DNA from: Ilex aquifolium
Lineage: Eukaryota; Streptophyta; Magnoliopsida; Aquifoliales; Aquifoliaceae
Reading direction: 5' to 3'
DNA length: 64,000 nucleotides
Assembly: GCA_951799425.1 (NCBI GenBank)
Contig: OX637396.1
Coordinates: 35,084,701-35,148,700 of the forward strand
A model generated the notes under the pieces. That model worked only from the letters and a program-made list of their open reading frames with translations. It had not been told where the DNA came from and made no database searches. Shown here in pieces: positions 22,225-33,703 of the stretch (positions within the stretch are counted from its first letter, which is position 1; each line of letters opens with the position of its first letter). The translations under genes were made by a program, and so were the position numbers.

Positions 22225-23320
22225 GGCCCGTTTGGTAACTTCATGTTTTCGTTTTTTTTTTGTTTTTGTTTTCATTTTATGGCCAAAAACAAAATAAAAA
22301 CATGTTTGGTGAATATTTTTTTTTTTTTTTTAATTGCTCTGTTTCAAAAACAAGGTCCACATATAGAAACACCTAAAATGATGTTTTTGAAAACATCAAA
22401 AAAATAAACACGCGCGAGTCAATTAAAGAGGTCTGGGCTTCGATCTTCCTTAACAACAAAATATGAATTTTTTTCTTGAGTATATAAAAGGCATCTCTCT
22501 TTTCATCTCTCAGATCTCTGTTATCTCTCTCTCTGCTGAAGACGAAGCCGACGGAAGACGAAGAGAAGCCAGACGCCATCTCCAGCCCCTCCCTCTCCCT
22601 CTGTCGCTCTCACTCTCTCTCTCAACCTTCTTTATTTTAGTGGTGGTGATGGATTTTGGAGAGTGGTGATGGGTTTCGCTAGTGGTGGTGGGGTTGGTTG
22701 GTGGTGGTGGGTTTGGGTGGTGGTGGGTTTTCGGGGATGGGGGGTGGATTGGATGGATGTGGATTTCGGGGATGGGGTGGGGTTGGGTGGCTGTGGGTTT
22801 CGGGGTTGGGGGGTGGGTTGGGTGGGTTGGGTGGTTGTGGGTTTCGGGGATGGGGGTGGGGGTTGGGTGGTTGTGGGTTTCGGGGTTGGGGGGTGGGTTG
22901 GGTGGCTGGTTTTCAGTGGTGGCTGGGTGGCTGGTTTTCGGTGGTGGGGGTGGGTTGTGGGTTTCGGTGGTGGGGTTGGGGGTGGGATTGGGTGGTCAGT
23001 GAGGTAGGGGGTGGGCTTCGATGGTGGGGGTTGGGTGGTCAGTGGGGTAAGGGGTGGGTTTCGGTGGTGGGGGTTGGGTGGTCAGTGGGGTTAGGTGGTG
23101 GTTTTGGGTGGTTATTGAGGTAAGGTGGTGGAGTTTGGGTGGTGATTTTTTGATATAATACCAAATATATTTTTTATTTTTGTTTTCATAATTTTTTAAA
23201 TATAAATGACTACCAAACATGTTTTAGATTTTTAATTTTTATCACAAAAAAAAGCAAAACTTAGTTCTATTTTTTTTATAAAAAAAAAACATAAAAACGA
23301 AAACATTACCAAACGCATCC
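22225..23320. mobile_element. Inverted-ended DNA element inserted just upstream of NLR1
   Basis: The ends are GGCCCGTTTGGTAAC and the complement GGATGCGTTTGGTAATG. TTAAT flanks both sides (22220-22224 and 23321-23325). The empty copies at 12575-12600 and 47190-47215 join the two flanks directly. It ends 182 bp before the NLR1 start codon. The interior holds a leader-like TC-rich stretch (22490-22630) and a G-rich minisatellite. GGCCCGTTTGG ends are common in PIF/Harbinger- and hAT-like MITEs; the 5-bp duplication leaves the superfamily open. Confidence 0.78.
22650..23150 (+). repeat. G-rich minisatellite with many G-quadruplex-capable runs
   Basis: About 500 bp of GGGTTTCGGGG, GGTGGGTTGGGTGG and GGTTGGGGGTGGG units on the plus strand give dozens of closely spaced G-runs of three or more. 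All three reading frames stay open because of the composition and encode Gly/Trp/Val-rich strings, which I do not consider genes. It lies 350-850 bp upstream of the NLR1 start. Confidence 0.9.
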
Positions 23321-23502
23321 TTAATCTATCTAACATACAATAATATATTCCTCTGTTGAAAAAATACACCTTTTTTTTTTCTTTCATCGCATAGACTTTC
23401 AGGAGGCCTTAATCACTACTGTTGAAACCCATCCTTCACACACCTCCATTTTCTCTCTGTGTTCCTCTTGTTCCCACTCCATCTCCCAAAACCGAAAACA
23501 AA

Positions 23503-26500
23503 ATGGCTATTGCTGAAGTTTTCCTGGGTGCAATTTTAGCTGTGCTATTCCAGAGATTGGCCTCTCGCGAGCTGTTCAACTTTGCTCGCATCGCGGGAAT
23601 TGATTCCCAATTGAAGAAATTACGCAAAGTGCTGATGACTATTAAAGCGGTACTCAACGATGCAGAGACTAAGCAAATAAGTGACGAAGCTGTGAATCTG
23701 TGGCTGGCGGATCTAGGGGATCTGGCTTATGATGTGGATGATCTTGTCGACAAGATCAATACAGAAGCTTTGGCCCATCAATTGAAGTCGGAGACCGAAG
23801 CAGCAGCTACCACAAGCAAGGTTCGGAACTTCCTCCCTACTTGTTGTAGCAGTTTCCCTAGATCTGTTGAGCTCAAATTCAAGTTCGAGTCCAAGATTAA
23901 GGATATCACTATCAAATTACAAGAAATTGCACAACGGAGAGATGATCTGCGTTTGATAGCCAGTCCCGAAGTAAGGTCAAACACAGGAACAGAGAGGTTG
24001 CCAACAACTTCTTTGGTGAATGAATCGCATGTCTATGGTCGGGAAAAGGAAAAACAAGATATACTCGAATTGGTGCTCAAGGATGAAGCATGTAATGATG
24101 AAGCTTGGGTCATTCCAATAGTTGGGATGGGTGGTGTGGGCAAGACCACTCTTGCTCAACTTGTGTACAATGATGACAAGGTTAAGGATTATAAGAAAGC
24201 ATGGGTGTGTGTTTCTGAAGAGTTCGATGTATTCATGATAACCAAGATTATTCATAAGGCAGTGACCGAGGAAACATGTGACATCAACGACCTCAACAGG
24301 TTGCAAGTGAGTCTCAAAAAGAAACTTTCTAAAACTAAATTTCTTATTGTTTTAGATGATGTCTGGAATGAGAACTACGAAAAATGGGATCTCCTCTGTG
24401 CTTCTTTCCGAGTTGGGCAACCTGGAAGTAAAATTATTGTTACAACTCGGAATGAAGGTGTTTCACGTATCATGCGTTCTGTTCCTCCTTACCCCCTGAA
24501 TGTTTTGGCCGAAGATGATTGTTTGTCTTTGTTGGCTCAGCACGCATTGGGCAAAAGAAATTTTGAGGACCATCCAAACTTGGAAGCAATTGGCAAGGAA
24601 ATAGTCAGAAAGTGTGGATGTTTGCCCTTGGCAGCAATGACACTAGGAGGCCTTCTACGTAATATACATAGCCCATATGAGTGGAATGCTATATTGAACA
24701 ACAAAATCTGGGAATTATCCAAGGACGAGACTCCCATTCTGCCAGCTCTCAGATTAAGCTATCAACATCTCCCTTCTCAGTTGAAGCAAATGTTTGCATA
24801 TTGTGCTATATTTCCAAGGACTACGAGTTTGAAATGGATGAGTTAGTTTTGTTATGGATGGCCGAAGGATTTGTGCCACAATCAGAAGAAATGGAAGTGG
24901 TAGGTGGAAAGTGTTTCGAGGAGCTATTATCAAGGTCCTTCTTCCAACGTTCAGGTGGCACGGAATCAAAATTTGTGATGCATGACCTTTTGAATGATCT
25001 AGCTCAGTATGTTGCTGGAGAAACATGCTTTAGATTGGATGATAATATGGAGGGCAATGAACGGTGTAAGATTTCTGAAAAAGCTCGTCACTCATCATTG
25101 ATTCGCCACAAATACGAGGTCTATAAAAGATTCAAGCCATTTCATGAACTTCAGGGTTTGCGGACTTTCATATCGCTGTCAAATGGCTGTTGGGCCAATT
25201 ATTTAAGCAATAGCGTTTTGGTCAAGCTAATATCAAACTTACGGTGCTTAAGAGTCTTATCTTTGAGTAGGTACAAAATAAGTGAGCTACTCAACTCCAT
25301 TGGGGATTTGAAGCATCTGTGGTACCTTAATTTATCTTGGACCTCGATTGCATCATTGTCAGAATCAGTGAGTACTCTCTACAATTTACAGACACTGTCA
25401 TTAAGAGGTTGCGAACAACTTCGTAAGTTGCCCACAAACATTGGAAATTTGGTGAACCTGCGCCATCTTGACATTCGAGGTACTCCAAATTTAAAAGAGA
25501 TGCCTTCAGGGATCAGTAGATTGAAATGTTTGCAAACATTGCCAAAGATTATTGTTGGCAAAAATAATGGATTTGGACTCGGAGATTTGAATGGCTTATC
25601 GCTTCTAAGAAGTGAGCTTTCCATTGAAGGGCTAGAAAATGTTACGAAAATGCGGGATGCAGAGGAGGCCAATTAAAGTTGTAAGCAGTATCTTAATGAG
25701 TTGGAATTCAAATGGGACCGCCCTTACATTGTAGATTCTCAAAATGAAGGGCTACTAGTTAGTGTGTTGGGCACGCTACGACCACATAGAGAATTGAAAA
25801 GTCTTAGAATTGAGTTCTACAGGGGCATTGCATTTCCTAGTTGGATTGGGGATCCGTCCTTCTCTAAAACAGTGTACCTTAGCCTTAAAGGTTGTACAAA
25901 ATGCGTGTATTTACCACCACTTGGCCAACTACCCTTGCTCAAAGAACTATACATAGAAGAAATGGATTCTGTAAAAAGCGTTGGTGTAGAGTTCTATTGC
26001 AGTGGTAGCACTTTGGAGATTCCATTTCTCTCGCTCGAGATTCTGCGGTTTGACAAGATGCCAAAATGGGAGGAATGGTCTTTTTCTTATGGTGTTGATT
26101 TTAGAGGACTTTTCCCTCGCCTTCGTGAGCTTTCTATATGCAGTTGTCCTAAACTGGTGAGTGTTCCACACTTCAGCCTTCCCCTTCTTCTTGATTTAAT
26201 CATAAAATATTGTGACGGGGCGGTGTTGAAAAGTTTCACTGGATTATCCTCATTAACCAACTTGACAATTTAGAATATGTCGGGACTAAATCATTTGCCG
26301 AAGGAGTTCACAAATGAGTTGGTGTCACTTAAAGTTCTTGAAATTAATGATTGTGCCACGTTGGTGACTTTGTGGCAGAATGGGATTGCACCAGAAGAAT
26401 ACCTTTCGAGTTTGCAACCCCTAAGGGTCCGCCATTGCCCTCTACTTGTGCAACTGTTAGATGAAGATCGAAGGCTACCTTGTAATCTTGAAAGTTTGGA

Positions 26501-27752
26501 TTTAATGGGATGTGAAAATCTGAAGAGGTTGCCTTATGGACTTAAAAGCCATACATATCTCAAGAAGGTGGATATCTGGAAGTGCCCAAAGCTTGTTTGG
26601 TTTCCAGAGGACAGTCTCCCGCTCATGCTTAGTCATCTTTTCGTTACAAACTCCTATTCTCTGGAGTCCATCCCTAATTGTTTCACTCGTCTTGAAGTGT
26701 TGGGGCTCTCGGATTGTTCGTCTCTGAGTTCCTTGCCGACAGACACTCTTATCTTTACGCTTAAGCATGTTTTCATCCGCCATTACGAGTCGGAGTGGCT
26801 TAAAGAGATGGTCAAACAGAGCATCATGTCAGGAAGCTTTGGGATCAGTAATTGGCCCAATTTGGAGAGTTTTACAGTACGAATGTCGGGGTTTAAATGT
26901 GAGTTGAGGTATCAAATCGACCACTTGCTCTCAGGAAGTGGTTTGCTCACTCCCAACCTAACAAGTCTTCGCATCTCTAAGTTTGAAAATCCCTTTTCCT
27001 TTCCTAGCCAAAGTCAAAGCCTCATCTTCCTTAAATCACTCAAAATAAAGGATTGTCAAAGTCTTGAGTCCTCTCCTGACCAAAATTTTCCCCCCAACCT
27101 AGAAGAGCTATATATCTCCAATTGCAAAGAACTTAAGCCTCTATCAGAGTGTGGCCTACAAAGTCTCTCCTCTCTTCGGCGTTTCACCATGAAAAGTGTT
27201 TATCCAACGATAACTTCCTTCCCGGACTCATGTTTTCTTCCTGCTACTCTAAAATTCCTTCGTATTGAGGACTTCTCGAATCTCAAGTCTCTCTTTAAGG
27301 GCCTCCAAAACCAGACCTCTCTTGAGATGCTAAAAATCTGCCTTTGCCCTAAGCTTGAGTCTCTCTTTGAGGGGTTCCAGAAGCTGACCTCTCTTAAGCA
27401 TCTGGAAATCATAAGGTGCGACAAGTTGGGTTCCTTGCCGAACGGAACGATACTTGACACACTTTCAAGCCTGACGATAATCAACTGCCCACTTCTTGAA
27501 GCACAATTTTCCAAGGAGAAAGGAGTTGATTGGCCCAAGATCGCTCACATCCCCTACGTTGATATTATTATTTCTAACAGGTACCATTCACGTTGCATTT
27601 CTTTCCTTATGATCTGCTTGCCCCTGTTTTTAAATTTTTTTTTTGGCTTGGATCCTCTGTTTTTACGTTGCATTTTTTTTTTTTGCCTCTGTTTTCAATT
27701 TGTTTTAATCATGTCTATGCCTATAAAGACAAAAAGGGAAACTTACACTTAG
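23503..27752 (+). pseudogene. NLR1: broken CC-NBS-LRR resistance gene (RPP13-like-1 type)
   Basis: The start ATG at 23503 (ACAAAATGGC) matches that of NLR2; the upstream in-frame codon is TTG. Coiled-coil (Rx_N), then GMGGVGKTTLAQL (P-loop), LIVLDDVWNENYEKWD (kinase 2), GSKIIVTTRNEG, CGCLPLAAMTLGG (GLPL), FVMHDLLNDLAQY (MHD) and LRRs are all still readable. Compared with NLR2 the lesions are: an in-frame 6-bp loss near 24190 (DFFDSKAW becomes DYKKAW); a 1-bp loss in the A-run near 24816, shifting the frame to a stop at 24844; TTA to TAA at 25674-25676; AAG to TAG at 26271-26273; and a 4-bp gain near 27565. The body of the LRR domain is otherwise open, so decay is recent. It keeps an 87-bp LRR block (about 26382-26468) missing from NLR2. 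A protein truncated after the NB domain could still be made. Confidence 0.92.
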
Positions 27753-29330
27753 AATCCCAACACTATGACCCAAATCTCATTTTGGTCCTCTATAATCAAT
27801 TTTGTCATATTTCCCTTATATTAATTGGTTTCATTCACATGGCCCCAAATCCCAATGATTGATAACTCATGCATGAAAATTGACTAAATTGCATGCCACT
27901 TTATTGCTGCAAAATTCAGTGGTTTTGATGCATTTCCATCTAAAGCAAAATGAAGCTTTGGATTTAGGATTATGAGAAACCAGTTCATGTAGTTAAAAGT
28001 TCAATGGGAAAAACCAATAATAGAAGAGGTGATGTAAAATTGTGGTCATAATTTATTAGTGTAATCTATCCAATTGAAAGCAAACTAAGACTTATTTTGA
28101 TAAGTGTTCACCTATCGTTTAACGCAGCTAAACTTCCTGCTTTGTGTTGATGTTTACCGGAGGAGATGAGGCCTGTTTTGACGAGCAACTTTCTTATGTG
28201 CCGACCACAGATGATTTCGGTTTGATTTGTTCTTGTTAATTGTTTTCCTGCCATTTGTTTCCTCTTTATATTTTGTATTTCCATGTATTATATTATTGTC
28301 TAAGAGTGCACTAGTTGTTTGTAATTTATACTAGGATATGTAACTGCCAATTTTTTTTTTCTTTTTTCTGTTTTTGTTTTTTGGTGAGTTGCCAACTTCA
28401 TGCTGTAAATGATTGGTATCAAGTTTAGGTATGAGACCTTACACTTTTAAGTGTAACTGCTTGTGGTTATCCTATGATCAAAAAAAGTTTAGCTATGAGA
28501 TTATAAGTCAAAAACTTATGAAGGATTTTGCACATTTGTCCGATGGGGATTGTAATTTGACTATTCCTTGTTTAGCTAGTGAGCTAATAGCAAAGCTTTC
28601 ATGATCTTTGGAACTATTATTTGTTCTTTGTCATTGAAAGAAATTATAAATGTGTAAATAGAAATGTGCAGATAAAAAAAAAAAAAAAGAGAGAAGAATT
28701 AGGCAAGCAATGCAACGAATAATGTGGTTTACAAGAAATTTATTGTTGTATTGTATAGAGTTGTTGATCATCCTTATCCTTGGTCTATATAGGGTGTACT
28801 TATCTAACTGACCAAACAATTTTTTTGGGGTCAAATTGTCAGCATATTGTATTGATTTATATCTAAATACTATTTGTTAAGGTAACGGATTCAAGGATTC
28901 AGATTATTATTAGACATATTTATCGAAGACCTTTTTTCACTTGCTAATACATGGATCCAATTGGCATTGAAGTGCAATCTATTCAGACCGAAACCCAACT
29001 TATGCTATGGTGAACCAAGTAATAAATGAAATTTTATCGAGCAAAATATAGTACACTTGAGAGCTTCCCTGATCAAAATATGGTTCTCAAAGTGCATTCA
29101 ATTGTCATTCTTGCATAGCATCAACACAAGCTATTGCATCACATTGTCCCCCAACAACATAGTCATCGACTCACTAGCCTCGCTACCAGCCCCCAAGTTA
29201 CGAGCTTCACTACAATCCTTCCAGGTGGTCGAAAGGTATACGTTGCAATTTGCACTTCATGACTTTACAAAGAGCCTTTCAGTTTCCTGGTAATTTTCAA
29301 CATCAAAGCAAGTTCTGAATACTTTTCTCA
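27753..29330 (+). other. NLR1 3' flank, paralogous to 51560-52870
   Basis: Blocks match NLR2's downstream DNA in order (GGATTATG.GAAACCAGTTC, GATGATTTCGGTTTGATT, TTGCACATTTGTCC, GCTATTGCATCACATTGTCC). About 290 bp near 27640-27930 are extra in NLR1. The position equivalent to the NLR2 intron acceptor TTTACAG (51811) reads TTTACCG here (near 28158), so that splice site is lost. There is no independent gene. Confidence 0.7.
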
Positions 29331-29411
29331 TCGAGATTTTTCCTGATAGCAATAATTCTATTGAATAATTTCGTTAGCCACGACACAACCTAGTACAAAA
29401 TTAATTATGTT

Positions 29412-31106
29412 GCTGAATTTAACCTAAGGAAACAATTTAGTACAATCTCTGAAGTTTGTTCAGAGGCAGATTAAGAGGTTGTTTGATAACTCAATTCAGC
29501 ACTTAAAACTAAATGTATTCCTTATTTTTGAATTAAGCTTGTTTAATAATACAAGACCAACATCACTTGGCGAATTAAGTTGCACTTAAAAATGAGTTAA
29601 AATTTTAAGTCAATTGGGACGGACTTAATGCTCTCGCTAAATTAGCTAAGCAGTTGGTGTTTCAGTATCTAATTTTCAGTTTTATCAAACACCACCTAAA
29701 TTGCGTGTATTTTTTCGATTTTTGTATTAAACTTGGGAATAATTGGTATGTGCGGATTGAATCAACGGGCTTTGTTTATTTTCTTCTTAAATTGTGATTG
29801 TAGTATTCGCATATTTTTTTTGATCAGTGTAGTATTCACATATTAGAAAATTGCTTTTAGTGAAGCATAGCCAAATTTTGCTTTTGCCTTTTAAACTGCA
29901 ACGGTTCAAGGGTTGAAACATTTAATGGGATTTGCTTTATTTAGGCCTCAGTTGGTAATCTATTATAGATATGCAAAATATTTGACCAGCAATGTGGGGG
30001 ATATTATTATAGCAAACGTAAGTCCTAAATAGTTGTTGCCCAGTTTGTTCTTAGTTTACCATTTCTAGTGCCATTATTCTTCAACAATGTACATGAACTA
30101 TGCTCTTGGTTTGCACTTATTACACTCTACTTGTGGTATGAAAATTTCCAATCAACCCCAATAAACTAATGGTCAAATGACATAGCTGAGAGAAACTGTC
30201 AAATGACCGTTTTACCCTTTGAAAGCCAAAAACTCAAACCCCAAACCTTAACTCCAAAATCCAAATCCAAACCATCGAGATGGCAACATAAAACCCAATT
30301 CACTAATTCCATTTTCTCTCCAATCTCCTCCCTAAAACGACCTTATTGGTGTTAGAACCCCCTCTTACCATCTCTAATTCTCACCCTCTTCTCTCAATCC
30401 CTTTCTCCTGGTTGTAGGACCCCATCTCCTAAACCACTGTCCACCCCTACCTTGGATGCTCCTCTCCTTCCATCCCCTAAAAGCTCCACTTAACCCAATT
30501 CCCCAACCCTTCACTTGAAACCTCCTCTCCCCCTACCCCAAAGGCCAAACACCATCCAACACTAATTCTTCCCCTAGACAACAACCCCCTTCCCACCTCA
30601 AGCTTTCCCCATCTCCCCTCAAACCCTGACCATTGAAAAACCACTCATTCTGAACACCTCCAACCAGACATTTTTCCTTATATAATAAGTCCATTCTTTT
30701 TCATATAATTTGGTAATTTTTTTCATTAATTTGTTATTTTGGGGCGTTTAAAATAGGTGAAAATATGGTATTTAAATGTTAATGACTTCATTAAAATTGG
30801 TTGGTCAACTCATGGGATGGGGCTTGCTTATTAGTTGTCCTGAAACTTGAGAGCCTTTTTGTAATTTTCGAAAGCAATGGGCAAAATTGTAGACCTCGAG
30901 GATCGCTTATATAATTTTATTGAGTTTCTATCTTTCTTTGGGTTGGGGTATGGGATTTGTGCTTGTGGATAAAATGTATTATAGGTTCATGAAATCACTT
31001 CAACTTCAAGAAAAGTTTTAAATCATCTTACCTTTTGTCTTCACTTCCTTGTCCGTGGATTCTTGGACATGTTTTTTCATCATTTTTTCCCCTCTAATCA
31101 GTTTGT
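29412..31106 (+). repeat. Relic of PRPL1 intron 1
   Basis: It parallels the real PRPL1 intron from about 57263 to 58572: shared blocks CTCTGAAGTTTGTYCAGAGG, GCAACGGTTCAAGGGTTGAA, ACATGAACTATGCTCTWGG and CCCCAATAAACTAATGGTCA. The real intron has two extra pieces (57418-57595 and about 57830-58010) that are absent here. The stretch 30411-30960 is instead shared with the relic at 3965-4020 and 6107-6610. PRPL1 exons are missing, so it is a fragment, not a gene copy. Confidence 0.8.
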
Positions 31107-31260
31107 TAGGTCCAATAACATGCCAATATTTCTGAAAAAAGAGAGTAGGCGCGCCATCAAATCCGGACGACTTGGTAGGATACATTGGAAATAGAGCTCT
31201 AGTTACCTCATCGATATGGAAATTTTGACTACTGTTTGTCATCAAGGGCAATTTTGTCTT
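31107..31260 (-). pseudogene. LINE reverse-transcriptase fragment
   Basis: The minus strand encodes IDEVTRALFPMYPTKSSGFD followed by GAPTLFFQKYWHVIG. This is the N-terminal part of the plant L1-type reverse transcriptase domain (usual form: ...AL..M...K.PGPDG.PALFFQKYW..VG). Only about 50 codons remain, with no other LINE parts. Its start coincides with the point where similarity to the PRPL1 intron ends. Confidence 0.75.
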
Positions 31261-31429
31261 TATGAACACAATTGTCTTTTGGACTTCAAAACTCTCTACT
31301 TAGACTTATAGATCTAGAAGTTGTATGCGTTGGATTTGTGGTTTATATATCCTATTTCATAATGATTCATGTAAATATTCAATAAAAACGGAGAGAATGA
31401 TGGATAAAAATTGAAGCAGTGGTCGACGA

Positions 31430-31560
31430 TTTGAATGATCTATTGGATGAAATCGCGACAGAAATATTGGGACACAAGTTGAGTTTGGAGCCAATAAGGT
31501 ACGATACTAATTCTTTTAGGGAAGAATTTGAAAATCTCTTCTTCTTCCTCCTATCTCTTC
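31430..31560 (+). pseudogene. Relic of an NLR coiled-coil domain
   Basis: It reads DLNDLLDEIATEILGHKLSLE followed by damage, equivalent to NLR2 around DVDDLVDDIATEALEHKLKS. It is the twin of 7060-7200. Both lack everything after the first coiled-coil helices. Confidence 0.7.
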
Positions 31561-31569
31561 ATCAAAATC

Positions 31570-32175
31570 CATGCATGATAAGTTAATTAGGTCATTAAAT
31601 TGGGTCAGAGTATATAATTGCTTTTGCTCACAAAACTCAAAACAAGGAGAAGTTATTAATTTAAGGTGCTTATGGTTCATTTAAATTAATTACATACATA
31701 AATTATTAGTTGAATTCTATTGAAATGGGGACTTATGTGTTACTAACCATGTCAATTACAATTAGGTGTCATTGTTAACGTTATTGTGTCTTAAATTTCT
31801 TTAGATTGTAGCAGTGTCCACCAAATAGTCGACCACATCAAATTTTGACATCCCACGTACATACATGATCTCTAATAATTAATTTTGATGTGACATATTG
31901 AGGTTAATATACAATTCCCAGGGTCAAAGTGACCTTTTGATATCTTTATAGATGGAAAATCAAACATGGTCCAGTAATTGGGGCATATCACCATAATTCA
32001 AGGTGCAATTTCAAATTTTTAATCTTTTAAATTGTAAACTATTTTATATCCACTAAAATTTAAATATTGAATTGAATTAAATTATTTGACAAATATAAAG
32101 AGTTAAAGTCTGAATATTAGTATTATTATAATTTTACTCTTCTCTTTTAACCATCTCACTGTAACCACCTTATTC
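31570..32175. other. AT-rich intergenic DNA
   Basis: No gene or defined repeat was seen. Confidence 0.5.
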
Positions 32176-32470
32176 TTACCACCACCATGGTAATGGTGGT
32201 GGCGATGGCGGTGGCGACACAATGATGGTGGTGATGGTAGAGGCACAATAGTGGTGGCTGTGGCGGTGGTTGTAGTAGTGTGGGGGCGGCAGTGGCACAA
32301 TGGTGGTAGTGGTGGTGGGCCTGGCGGCGACACAATGATGACGGTGGTGACAGTGACAATGGTGGTGACAGTGACACAATGGTGGCAATGGTGATGGTGG
32401 TAGTGGCGGTACAATGGTAGTGGTGGTTGTGGTAGTAGTGGTGACGGCAGCGGCGGCGGCACAATGGTGT
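32176..32470. repeat. GGTGGY trinucleotide-type low-complexity block
   Basis: Imperfect GGT/GGC/ACAATGGTGGTG repeats. Long His/Thr/Pro-rich minus-strand frames overlap in all three phases, which is a composition artefact, so no gene is called. Confidence 0.9.
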
Positions 32471-32999
32471 TGGTTGTGGATGGTGCGGTATTGAAAAGTT
32501 AAGAGAGTAAAATGCATTGAGAGTATATTTGTCAATTATGAAAATTTTATAAAATTCTTACGAACTATGATTTTCAGTATTAAGTGATAAGTAAGTGACT
32601 TGTAACTTAAAACTTTAGGCTATTTTTAAGAAGTGCTTAAAATATTAAGTAATATGAGTTTTAAATCATCAAATGTTTTTAATTCATTAAGTGCTTAAAA
32701 TATTTAGTTTTAAGCATTTAGTGATGTTATCAAACAGTCCATAAGGGAGAAGAGAAACCAACTAACTGATATCCAAATATAGTAATAGATATAAAGCAAT
32801 TAAATTAAAACTCAACAACGAGATCTATAGCAAAATTAGGGTAATATAAAAAAATAATAAAAACCTAGACGTACTGAAAGAGATATTAAATAAGGGATTT
32901 CACTTCCGTAACGTCTTTTACTTTTTTGGTACCATACCAAAAAAATAAAAGGTTTATGTGCTTGACATCTGTATGTCAAAAGCTCACAATCGGTTCCAC

Positions 33000-33380
33000 C
33001 AATTTTCCCCCAAAAATGGTAATTTATCCCACAAAAGTGGTACACTTCCAAAGTGGTACTTTACCCCAAAAAAAAGTGGTACCTTACCCCCAAGCAGCTA
33101 TCACTTACCCTCAAAAAGTGGTATATTTTTTCAAAACGTAGTACCTTACCCCCCAAAAAAGTAGTACCTTACATCCAAACAATTGTAACTTACCTCCAAA
33201 AAATGGTACCTTATAACCAAATAGTTGTATCTTACCCTCAAAAAGTGGTAATTTACCCCCAAAAAAATGGTATCTTACACCTAAACAGTTGTAACTTAAT
33301 TACCTCCAAAAAATGAAACCTTACTCCCAAACAGTTATACCTTACTCCCAAACAGTTGTATCTTACCCCCACAAAAGTGG
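33000..33380 (+). repeat. Degenerate tandem repeat, AAAGTGGTACCTTACCCCC-type unit
   Basis: About fifteen copies of a 20-40 bp unit with the core AAARTGGTAYCTTACCYCCA, alternating with a AAACAGTTGTAWCTTACC variant. Open frames across it (lysine/valine/tyrosine/proline-rich) are repeat products. Confidence 0.85.
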
Positions 33381-33524
33381 CATACTATTTGTTTACCATC
33401 CAAGTTCACTATAACTAAGTTGAACTTGCTAATTCTGTGTTGATTTTATATCAACTTAGTGTCTAGATTTGTAGGCCTACTTATGTTTCATGCTAAAATA
33501 CAAAGAATATTTGTGTCAAGAAAG

Positions 33525-33630
33525 AGGAAAGAGGTGTTGGATGTGCATATAAGTCTCATTTGTGGTGAATTTGTGTCAGGAAAGAGGTGTTGGATGTCAT
33601 ACAAGTCTCCTTTAATTTAGGTTGTCCATG
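33525..33630 (+). repeat. Short direct duplication
   Basis: GAAAGAGGTGTTGGATGT followed by ATACAAGTCTC or ATATAAGTCTC occurs twice, about 50 bp apart. Confidence 0.7.
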
Positions 33631-33703
33631 GGCTAGCTCCCAATGCAACCCGAGTATGGCCCAAGATGGGCCACACTCTTTCGGACTTTGGCTAAACTAA
33701 AGG

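Noticed and set aside
22663..23123. Three overlapping Gly/Trp/Val-rich frames of 106-141 codons
   Set aside because: They exist in all phases over a G-rich minisatellite; composition alone keeps the frames open.
32103..32535. Three overlapping His/Thr/Pro-rich minus-strand frames
   Set aside because: Artefact of GGTGGY repeats; no domain, start context or splice structure.
33053..33316. Lys/Val/Tyr/Pro-rich frames resembling a cell-wall repeat protein
   Set aside because: Direct translation of a degenerate minisatellite, open in more than one frame, without a signal peptide.
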